From contig JAVGWX010000025.1 of the NCBI GenBank assembly GCA_036924085.1, positions 25,364,488 through 25,428,487 of the forward strand: a stretch of DNA of 64,000 nt, written 5' to 3'. Made by a program: the position numbers and the translations under genes. The stretch comes from Ariolimax columbianus (taxonomy: Eukaryota > Mollusca > Gastropoda > Stylommatophora > Arionidae). The notes below the pieces were generated by a model. The model worked only from the letters and a program-made list of their open reading frames with translations, searched no databases and was not told the DNA's origin. Shown here in pieces: positions 31,270 through 43,200 of this stretch. Position 1 is the first letter of the stretch. The number at the start of each line of letters is the position of its first letter.

Positions 31270-34200
31270 CTGAAAATCAACACAAAAGCAATAAATGGCT
31301 AACTTAAATATTTATGTTGAATATGCTTAAGTGTGGGATGAGGAGAAAATAAAAAGCTTCAGATGAAGGTTATGGCTTGGCTTGGCTTCGTTTGTTCTAA
31401 TTCTCCCGCTACCAAACCCTGAAAGGGTATAAGTAGCAGAATGTAGTCCAGAGAACGAAATGCGTTGTGTTGTAGTTTACAGCTTGATTGCAATATTTGC
31501 ACCTTTCGGTCCAACACATCCGACTTCAGCAAGTATTTTTTTAGTACCGGGTTAGCATTCCCTCTTCGATCCTTTCTCCTTAGCCAGTCTGCCCTGCTGC
31601 AGCCTGTTATCCAGGATCACCGATTGGAGGTGTAGAAGGGTCTTGGCAGCTTTGGTTCGCTGGCCCTGACGCTAGCAGTCAGTTATGGGTCGCTGACCAC
31701 TGCAGCTCATGCGCTGCTCAGCATCTTGATCCCGGATGAAGGGTATTATAATTTCAACGTATAAATAAAAATTTGTCCAAGAGAAAAACATGAATAACGT
31801 GGAATTATGGTTCGGGATCAAGATGCTGAGCATTGCATGAGCTGCAGCAGTCAAGCAACCCAAAGCTGAATGCTAGCATCAGGGCCTGCAAACAAGAACT
31901 GCCAAGACCCTTCTACACTTCCATGCGGTGATCCTAGATAACAAGCGGTAACAGAGCAGACTTGCTAAGAAGAAGGGATCAAAGAGAGAAGGTTAACCCG
32001 GCATCCAAAAATGCAGGCAGAAGCTGGATTTGTTGGACCTTCTTCTTCTTCTTCTTCTGCGTACACAGTCAGACAGTAACCATTATTTTCTCGAAAAAAG
32101 CGGCGGTCATCCTGAGACTCTCGCCACTACCATACAGCTTGTCTTGCAGTTCCACTGGCAATGGCCACATCTGCTCTCTCTGATCCTCGTATGTCGGGCA
32201 GTTCTGCAGCAGATGTTCAGTGGTCATTTTACCAGTACCGCACGGGCATTCGTCGGTACACCCTATCTTCAGTTTGTTGAATAGGTGGTACCTCAGTCTG
32301 TTGTGGCCAGTGCGAAGTCTGAAGACAACGACCTGCTCTCTTCGGTTCAACTGGTAATAGGCATCGTTTTTGGTGTAACCAGTATGTTCGGTTTCCCATT
32401 TGGACATGTATCTGGCTTTGATAAGCCGTTTTGACTCTTCGTACGTCATACTGGTATCTGTTTGTGGTAGCCTTGCACCTTCTTTTGCCAGTCTGTCTGC
32501 CTCCTCGTTGCCTTGGATGTTGCAGTGTGACGGGACCCACTGTACCACCACCCTTTTTGGTGCGGACTGCTGGCACAGTTTGCAGAGTGCTGCTCTTAGG
32601 TCATTAAGCTCAGTGTTCTTCTGGCTTTTTAGCGCTGTGACTACTTCGAGAGCATCTGTCAGCAAGACTATATGGCTCTCATTTTCACTGTGTGTTACCA
32701 TTTCTTCCACTGCCGCCCTCAGTGCCTCTGCCTCTGCTCTGAAATTGCTTGTGTACTTACCAGTAGCGAATGACAGTGTTATTTTTCTGCCATTTGGTAG
32801 GTTCAGGAATGCTCCTGCCCCTCCGTTCTGTGTAGTGTTTGTTACAGAACCGTCAGTGTATGCATGGGTCCAGTCCATGCTTGGGTAGCTTTTCGTTATG
32901 AAGCTTAGGGTAGTGTCTCTCCTTTCTTTTTCACTCTGGCAGTTTTTGTTTGCAATACCTGGTATATTTTCTACCACCTCTGGAAATATATCCTGCCTCC
33001 AAGTAGGTTTTCGTACAGTAGTGATGGGTTTTGGTGTTGTTAGTGCGTTTATGGGATCTTCGTGCATCTTTGCTTTGGCTATTTCTGCAAAGTTTCTCCG
33101 CTTTAGTTTCCCATTTCCCAAATTGTTTAGTCTCTGGTACATTGGATGGTCCGTCAGTCTTCGGAGTTTCTCTGACTGCAGCTGGGCTCTGCAGTCTCTT
33201 CTATCGGTCATGGATTGCAGTTTTGTAATCTTTTCAAGTTCTACAATTGGCGTTGACTTCATGCCACCTGTTATAATTCTCATGGCTTGGTTTTGAAGTT
33301 TGTTAACTTTATCGAAGTTCGCCTTCGCTGCTGTTGTCCATGCCGCAATGCCATACTCGAGAACTGGTCTCACTCTTCCAGTGTACAGTTTCTTTAGTAT
33401 GCCTTCGTCTGCTCCCCAGCTTGTGCCAGCAAGTTTCCTCATGATCGCCATTCTTTCTCTGGCTTTCATTCGGTTTCTCTCAATCTGACTTTTCCAGGTC
33501 ATGCGCCGATCAAATGTGACTCCCAGATAGGTTGGGTTGTCGTTTGGCTGCAGGATTTTGCCATTTAGGCTTAATTTGGTACTTTGGGGTTTTAATGAGA
33601 GCGAGAATATTGTGCACGTGGTTTTCTCCTCGTTTATTTTGACCAGCCATGAGTTCGCCCACTCTTCCAGCGATGTTAGGGCCGTTTGCATCCGATTTCT
33701 TGCTATGGTGAGATTCTTTTCAGAGGTCCACATAGCCAGATCGTCTGCAAACATTGAGCTATGGACTCTTCTTGGTATATTCTCTGTTATGTCGTTTATA
33801 TACACCAGGAAGAGTGTGGGTGACAGTACTCCCCCTTGGGATTTGTTGGACCAAAAGGTGCAAATATCGCAGTAAAGCTGTAAAGTACGACACAACACAT
33901 TTAGCTCTTCTGACAACATCCTGGTACTTGAAAAGCCCTTTCAAGGTTTGGTAGCGGGAGTTTGAGAATAAATGACAAAGTAGAAATTATGGTTTTTTTA
34001 CTTCATGCAGTCCTTCATGACAGTCAATAACAGATTTTTTGATGTGCGAAGACCCTATGAACACATTAACAACACCACAGCCCATCCCTACTGTACGCAA
34101 ACCCACCTGGAAGCAGCATATCATTCCAGGGGTGGTAGAAAATATACCAGGTATTGGAAACAAGAACGGCCAGACTGAAAAAGAAAGAAGAGACATAACC

Positions 34201-37200
34201 CTGAGGTACATAGCGAAAAACTACCCAAGCATAGACTGGACCCATGCATACACCAACAGTTCTGTAACAAACACAACACAGAATGGAGGGGGAGGGTTAT
34301 TCCTAAGCCTAACAAATGGCAGAAAAATAACACTGGCAGTGGCAACTGGAAAATTCTCAAGCAATTTCAGAGCGGAGGCAGAGGCACTGAAGGCTGCAGT
34401 AGAAGCAATGCTGACAGGCGAAAATAATGAAAGCCAGATAGTCCTGTTTACAGATGCCCTGTCCGTGATTGCAGCACTAAAAAGCCAGAAAAATACAGAG
34501 CTTAATGATTTATTTAAGAGCAGTACTCTGTCAACTATGCCAGCAGTCCGCACCAAAAAGAGTAGTGGTACAGTGGGTTCCATACCATTGTAACATTCAA
34601 GGCAACGAGGAGGCAGACAGACTGGCAAAAGAAGGTGCAAGATTACCACAACCAGATTCTAGTGTGACCTACAAAGAGTCCAAAAGGTTTATAAGGGCCA
34701 GATACATGGCCAAATGAGAAACAGAGCATACTGGCTACACAAAAAATGATGCCTATTACCAGTTGAGCAGAAGAGAGCAGGTCGTGGTCTTCAGACTCCG
34801 CACAGGCCACAACAGACTGAGGTACCACCTATTCAATAAACTGAAGATAGGTAGCACTGACGAATGCCCGTGTGGTACAGGGAAAATGACCGCTGAACAT
34901 CTGCTGCAAAATTGCCCGACATACGAGGACCAGAGAAAGCACATGTGGCCATCACCAGTGCCAACACTAGACAAGCTCTATGGCAGTGTCGACAGCCTCA
35001 GGATGACAGCTGCTTTCTTCAAACAAATTCAAGTTGACGTCTGACAGCGTACGAAGAAGAAGTACATACTTCTGCTCTATCCTCTCAGGAGTCTCACTCG
35101 TCTGAACCGTGTACAATTTTAAAAACTTGCAATCTCTGCATTGCTGGCTCATCAAAAGCAGTCTTTATCCAAAAAATGGTTGTTGATCAATTTCAAAATA
35201 TCACCTCTATCCAATGCCCACGCCTCCACTGTGCGTGCCCCTTAGCCTAACATGTTAGCTTTTTTATTCCCACAAACCCCAGAATGACCAGTACAATAAA
35301 TCCACGCAAATTCTTAGAGGTTTGAGGCACCTATGTGCACTATCCACAGCCAGCCCTTCTGTACCTTCCAAAGCAAGGACTGAAAAAGAGTCAGAGACAA
35401 TTACAACCATCATTAACTTTTACACAACCATTGATGAAAGAATGTGTCCGGGGCATTGGCTGTCGATTTTGAAAGACGTTTCACTGCCAACGCATTTTCA
35501 AAGTGTTTTAATCAGACAACCAGGATACCGCAGAAATTGGCTGAAAATACTGTTCTTTTAATTGTAGAGAGTTACACTTTCGTCCTGTCCAGTTGAACAC
35601 AATAGGTATTTTGAAATTTGTTTTAGACATTTTGAAATTATTTCTTCTATTTTTCACTTGGATTTTAAGACATGGCGGGTGTGATACGGACTCCGTCCAG
35701 AGTTGATCAGTGAGCGGTAATTCGGTTTCTAATAGCTGAAAGATGTTGACAAGTTGACATTCATCACAGAATGCAGGTATTGTATGGTGACAAAAGTGTG
35801 TCAAAGACAACAGTGAAGAACTGGACAACGATGTTTAAAGAAGGACGTGAGTTAACAAAAGATCTTCCGAGACAAGAACAGGCACATTTTGTTGCGTTAA
35901 CTCGCATCCTTCTTTAAACATCGTTGTCCAGTTCTTCACTGTTGTCTTTGACACACTTTTATCACCATACACTGCCTCAATTCTGCGATGAATGTCAACT
36001 GGTCGACATCCTTCAGTTGTTAGAAACCGAATCTCTGCTCGCTGATCAACTCTGGACGGATTTCGTATCACACACGTCATGTTTCTAACGATCTGCTGGC
36101 AAAACTATAAGTCACTGTGTAATAAAATTTTGCAAACTTGATGGTTGGTATGTGTTGTGTGTACACCACAAGTGACATCATGCACATCGTACGTATGTCC
36201 ATTTGTTGCAGTTTGGTCTGATTTCATTTTAACATGCCTCGTAGATTTAATAAATAAGTTTAAAGTGGTTACTAACAGATATGCTGATGTAAATATATAT
36301 TATCTGTCCTCTGTGGAACTTTAAAATTTTGTTTTTCAAGCAAGTGATGCCAAAAACAGGTGAGTCTATATACTTGTGCTGTTATTCAACACAATCACCT
36401 TCATCTTCATGTATCTCAGAAACTAACACACACACAACAAAAACAAAAATACCAACATGTTCTTTATTAATGTATGTCTCTACACACAGCAAAATCATAT
36501 CCATAGACCAAGAAATAAAAAGGTTACAAGTCAACATACATAGCGACATGATATGACAGCATCAAGGTTAAAATATCCAATATATTCAAAAGAGCAACTT
36601 ACCTAATGACTCAAAATCAGTCATTGGCCGTATATAACCTAGCACAATGACCTTCAAGTGACTTCCATAAAAGTCATGCTCAAACTTATGCATTAAATGA
36701 GTTTCCTGTCAGAGAAAATAAAAAAAACGTGGATCAAGTGTGTAACACAAATCATTTATTAGCAGAGCTTGAAATACACTTATACTAGTAGTCCATCCAT
36801 CTTCTGGTAACCATGACAACATAATGACCTCTCAGTACAAAGTAGTGCAGTAGTTAGAGCACTGGCTTCCCAGTCAAGCAATCTAACTTCGGTTTCCAGT
36901 TGGTGCTTGATATTTTCTTGATCGCAAAACGATTCCCGGGGTGGACCCAGCCTAATTAATTGGGTACCAGAACAAATCTGGGAAGTAAAATTGGCAGGTG
37001 TGACCAATTAGGCTCATTTGGCTTGGCTTCGTTTGTTCTCAATCTCCCACTACCAAACTCTGAAAGGGCTTAAGTAGCAGAATGTAGTCCAGAGAATGAA
37101 ATGTGTTGTGTCGTAGTTTACAGCTTGACTGTGATATTTTCACCTTTCGGTCCAACACATCTGACTTCAGCAAGCTTTTTTTGAGTACCGGATTAGCATT

Positions 37201-40200
37201 CCCTCTTCGATCCCTTCTCCTTAGCCAGTCTGCCCTGCTGCAGCCTGTTATCTAGAATCACGACGTGGAGGTGTAGAAGGGTCTTGGCAGTTCTGGTTTG
37301 CTGGCTTCGACGCTAGCAGTCAGCTATGGGTCGCTGACCACTGCAGCTCATGCGCTGCTCAGCATCTTGATCCCTGGCTCATTTTACATGACATGTAAAC
37401 CAAATTTTTTTTTTTTAACATAGTAAACCTCCAGGTAAGTAAACTGATTAGGAAGGCTGCAAATAAAAAATCACTTCCTAATAAAGATATTTATTTATTT
37501 AAACAGGAAAATTATGACCACTGATTTTTAACATGTAACTGAACACTGCTATGCTAACACTGACAAGGTAGTGTGTAACACCTGGTATGCTAACACAGGC
37601 AAGGTAGTGTGTAACACCTAGTATGCTAACACAGACAAGGTAGTGTGTAACACATGGTATGCTGGTATGCTAACACAGACAAGGTAGTGTGTAACACATG
37701 GTATGACACATATATGAAAGCCAAATAAAGAGTTTTATCATATTCAATGGCTTTTTCTGCTTGTTGCCGAAAGGCAAAGATGGCATTGGTACAGCCCCTG
37801 TTTTTTCTTAAATCCATTTGTGTTTCGCTTAGTTGGAATTCTATTGTTGGGCAAAGTCTTTTTTCTACTATTTTACAGAAAATCTTTCCTGTGTGGCTCA
37901 GCAGTGAATGTCCTCTGTAAGTTGTGCAGTCTCTCTTACTACCTTTCTTCTTCCATATGAGGATGATTATGGCATTTCTCTACAGGTGCCTCTTGGTTGG
38001 TCCATACTATGTTGAACAATCTCCAGCGTCGCACGCCGCTTTGATCAATTCAGATGGTATATCGTCCACTCCATGGGACTTCTTCGTTGGAGAATTTCGA
38101 ATTGCTTCTCTTATTTTCGAAATCAATATTTCTGGTTCTAATTCTGTAATTGTAATGTGTATCCACATCGTTCCATATTCCTCTTGCAACGTGATACACC
38201 AGTTCGGAGTCTTTTCAGTGACTTCCGTGTTATGTAAGGTAGATGATAGGCAAGTTCTTCAGAAGTTCCATCTCTGGGGCCTGCATTTAATTTGTGCCAT
38301 CTCTCGATACAGCGACTTTCAGCCTTTGTGTGTATCGCTGCATTGATTTTAGGAAGCTATGTCTGGATTTGATTCTTGTGATCTGTACTTAACATTAGGT
38401 GCCTTGGGTCATGCTCCTGTTTTTCTTGTTCAATTTCTGCTACAACACTTTTTCGAATCTCATGAAAATTGGCTGCCCCTTGGTTAAGTGCACTGCTGAG
38501 TAATCCAGAACAGGGTATTCTGCATTATAGTTTAGTTAGTTTTCTTTCCACTAGTGTCATTTAGCGGCGTGGGGAGCTTGAGTCGTCTATCTTGCGGCAA
38601 GTGCGTTGCGTCGGTCAATGTGAGCCCTTGTCGTTGTACAATCACTCTAATGTCATCTATCCACCTACCTCGAGGCCGCCCCCTTGCCCTGTAGCCAGAT
38701 CTACCAGCATTGTAAGCCATCAGTGGAAGATGATGAGGGTGCATTCTGCATTATATCCCCATCAAAATGTGATGTGTATAGAAAATTCTAGTAATCTTGA
38801 CCGTCTAGGCAAGCATAGTTCACAAGATCACAGTAATCAATCACGGTGAAATCAAATCAACGCGAACACACGATTTCGACCACTAAGCAGGATGAAAATT
38901 AGCGTTCAAAATAACTAGCATACGGCGAAATGAGCAGATCTGATGCGCGAATCCAATATGGCCATTCAGTGACAATCATAAATAAAAAACACTGCCACAT
39001 TAGATAAAAGACCATTTAGCAAACATTCCAGAAGAAAATCAAGCGTTGTGACTGTTCTGTAGTAAGTGTGACTGTTCTGTTGTAAGTGTGACTGTTCTGT
39101 TTAAGTGTGACTGTTCTGTTGTAAGTGTGACTGTTCTGTTTAAGTGTGACTGTTCTGTTGTAAGTGTGACTGTTCTGTTTAAGTGTGACTGTTCTGTTGT
39201 AAGTGTGACTGTTCTGTTGTAAGTGTGACTGGTCTGTTTAAGTGTGACTATTCTGTGACTGTTCTGTAGTAAGTGTGACTGTTCTGTTGTAAGTGTGACT
39301 GTTCTGTAGTAAGTGTGACTATTCTGTGACTGTTCTGTAGTAAGTGTGACTGTTCTGTAGTAAGTGTGACTGTTCTGTAGTAAGTGTGACTGTTCTGTAG
39401 TAAGTGTGACTGTTCTGTTGTAAGTGTGACTGTTCTGTTTAAGTGTGACTGTTCTGTAGTAAGTGTGACTATTCTGTAGTAAGTGACTGTTCTGTTGTAA
39501 GTGTGACTGTTCTGTTTAAGTGTGACTGTTCTGTTTAAGTGTGACTGTTCTGTAGTAAGTGTGACTATTCTGACAAAAATACAAATGCTTGCCTGGTAAA
39601 GTAAAGTAAAGTAACCCATAGCATTACTGCCGTAGGGGTGTGAGGTGTTAGCGATCTCACATTTCAAAGGCTCGGCTATATGAGGGCGGTAGCCATCTCC
39701 TCTCTCTCGCCGCTTTTACTTCCCGGGAGCCGTTGCGATCTGAAAAAACATTACCGCCTCAACTGGGGAATGAATCCAGGACCACTCAGATGCGAAGCCA
39801 GCGCGCTAACCGCTGCGCTACGCGGCTCCCTGGTGCCCTCTAAAAATCTAGAACTTCAACAAGTATAATGTAAGGTCAGAATATGGAAGCCAATGATATC
39901 CTGCTTAAATTGTTTTTATATTCAGAAAAGAATGTATGAGGCGTGTTCAAATTAAAGATTTCCGTGCTATGCCAGGTGGACATTTTTGGAAGGAGCATGA
40001 TCACATCACATGTGACTTAATAAGGACAAATTAATGTAAAGTATGCATGTGTTCATTATTCTTGCATTCATAGGTTTTGCGGTATTCATAGACCATTGAG
40101 AAAATGGCGGGAGTGATACGGAATCTTAACAGCTGAAGGGTGTCAGCCAGTAGACATTCATTGCAGAATGCAAGCAGTGTATGGTGACAAAAGTGTGTCG

Positions 40201-43200
40201 AAGATAACAGTGAAGGACTGGGCACAGATGTTTTAAGTAGGATGTGAGTTAATGAAAGATCTTCTGCGACCAGATCAAGGGCATATTGTTGCGACAGAAG
40301 AAGCCATCATCCATATTGTTGCGACAGAAGAAGCCATCATCCATATTGTTGCGACAGAAGAAGCCATCATCCACATTGATGCGACAGAAGAAGCCATCAT
40401 CCATATTGATGCGACAGAAGAAGCCATCATCCATATTGATGCGACAGAAGAAGCCATCATCCATATTGATGCGACAGAAGAAGCCATCATCTATATTGAT
40501 GCGACAGAAGAAGCCATCATCTATATTGATGCGACAGAAGAAGCCATCATCCATATTGATGCGACAGAAGAAGCCATCATCTATATTGATGCGACAGAAG
40601 AAGCCATCATCTATATTGATGCAGTAATACAGATGGATCGTCGCCAAAGCTTATGTTCACTAGCAGAAGAATTCAGTGTCGCTTGGGACAGTTACAAAAA
40701 ATGGAGCTTAGGAAGAAACTGAACTATTGGAAGAGTGTGTTCACAATGGGTCCCACAGATACTAACTGACTGCCATAAGAAAGAACCCATGGAGTTTGAC
40801 CCACTTGCTGCGCTATTTTTCTCAGACGGCATTTGACGTCTACCCAAGCAGACGGATGCGTGTCTGAATGGTGACTAGTTCTGACGAACCCCTGTGCAAT
40901 TGCTTTTTTGTTGAATTCTGCCAAACCTACTGATGTTGCTTTCATATTTTTGTGATCCACTGACGGGAGGGGTTACATTTGAACTCGTCTCATATTAATC
41001 TCAATAACAAGCAGGGGTTTGGAAAGTCGCAGATTTACCATGGTTTTTAATGTGTTCTTGTAGTATGGGTTCCATCCCACAGATTGGACCATTTTATACA
41101 CATTACCATCGCCACTGATCTTAGCCCATCCATAGTATACCCCGCACTCAAAGTTAGCTGGCAGCTTTCTCACAACATCTTCTTCATAGTTCGCTGGAAA
41201 ACAATTGCAACAGATGCAGAAAATTATGAATGCATTAAAAATAAAAATCATACAATAACAGGAGTTTTCTTACACCAATCAATCAAAATAACAGGAGTTT
41301 TCTTACACCAATCAATCAAAATAACAGGAGTTTTCTTACACCAATCAATCAAAATAACAGGAGTTTTCTTACACCAATCAATCAAAATAACAGGAGTTTT
41401 CTTACACCAATCAATCAAAATAACAGGAGTTTTCTTACACCAATCAATCAAAATAACAGGAGTTTTCTTACACCAATCAATCAAAATAACAGGAGTTTTC
41501 TTACACCAATCAATCAAAATAACAGGAGTTTTCTTACACCAATCAATCAAAATAACAGGAGTTTTCTTACACCAATCAATCAAAATAACAGGAGTTTTCT
41601 TACACCAATCAATCAAAATAACAGGAGTTTTCTTACACCAATCAATCGAAATGACAGAAGTTTTCTTACACCAATCAATCAAAATAACAGGAGTTTTCTT
41701 ACACCAATCAATCGAAATGACAGAAGTTTTCTTACACCAATCAATCAAAATAACAGGAGTTTTCTTACACCAATCAATCAAAATAACAGGAGTTTTCTTA
41801 CACCAATCAATCAAAATAACAGGAGTTTTCTTACACCAATCAATCGAAATGACAGAAGTTTTCTTACACCAATCAATCAAAATAACAGGAGTTTTCTTAC
41901 ACCAATCAATCGAAATGACAGAAGTTTTCTTACACCAATCAATCAAAATAACAGGAGTTTTCTTACACCAATCAATTGAAATGACAGCAGTTTATTGCAG
42001 TTGAAATTTAGTCACAAATCGTTAAGCGTATGAATCAATCAAATTGAAGCCCATTGCTCTTCTCCCTTGACCACGATCTCGTTAGTATACATGGCCCTGA
42101 ATTACTCTTTCTGTCTCTCTCCAGGTATAACACGATCTCGTTAGTATACATGGCCCTGACTTACTCTTTCTGTCTCTCTCCAGGTATAACACGATCTCGT
42201 TAGTATACATGGCCCTGAATTACTCTTTCTGTCTCTCTCCAGGTATAACACGATCTCGTTAGTATACATGGCCCTGACTTACTCTTTCTGTCTCTCTCCA
42301 GGTATAACACGATCTCGTTAGTATACATGGCCCTGAATTACTCTTTCTGTCTCTCTCCAGGTATAAAAATTTAATTGTAGTACCTTTTCACATTCTCTTC
42401 TTTATGTATTGTTTAACCCACTGCTATTTCTTCATCCTTCGAACCCTGGCCACCAGGTCTGTAAAATCCCATTCCCTTGTGCTCCTGAGAAATTACGCAC
42501 AAGGTAGGCATCTGAGGAAAGCTATTTACTATGAGAAAACTATGTGCTCTAATTACATTATTCTGTCTCAAATTCACTGACCTGATCATCTCCAATGTTC
42601 CTGCTTGTTTTGCCAGTAAATTAGGGAATATATTTATTGAAGACCATCGTGTGGCAAATTTATTTGATACATTACGTGAGATCTTAGAATAATGGTCCAC
42701 CCATCACACACAGCCATCGCCTGCTCTGGGACTGGGGTATTTATACACACACCGATTTAAAGGGTTAAGGATTCGAGTGAGAGCCTGCCTGGCTTTGATG
42801 GATGTTGCCTTTCTATTTATATGTCCTACCCAGCCCCATTGTCTTATCATAATTTGTTGTTCCAGTGGTTGTTGTGGCTCCTTTAACACACGTCTCCTCA
42901 CCTTGTCTTGCCACTTTATGAACACAGGTCTCCATTCCTCACCATGTCCTGCCACTTTATGAACACAGGTCTCCATTCCTGACCTTGTCTTGCCACTTTA
43001 TGAACACAGGTCTCCATTCCTGACCTTGTCTTGCCACTTTATGAACACAGGTCTCCCTTCCTCACCTTGTCCTGCCACTTTATGAACACAGGTCTCCATT
43101 CCTGACCTTGTCTTGCCACTTTATGAACACAGGTCTCCCTTCCTCACCTTGTCCTGCCACTTTATGAACACGGGTCTCCATTCCTGACCTTGTCTTGCCA

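Noticed and set aside
41084..42004. 306-codon plus-strand frame and 232-codon minus-strand frame
   Set aside because: Both are readings of a 33-bp minisatellite in RFK intron 1. There is no start context, domain or splice support.
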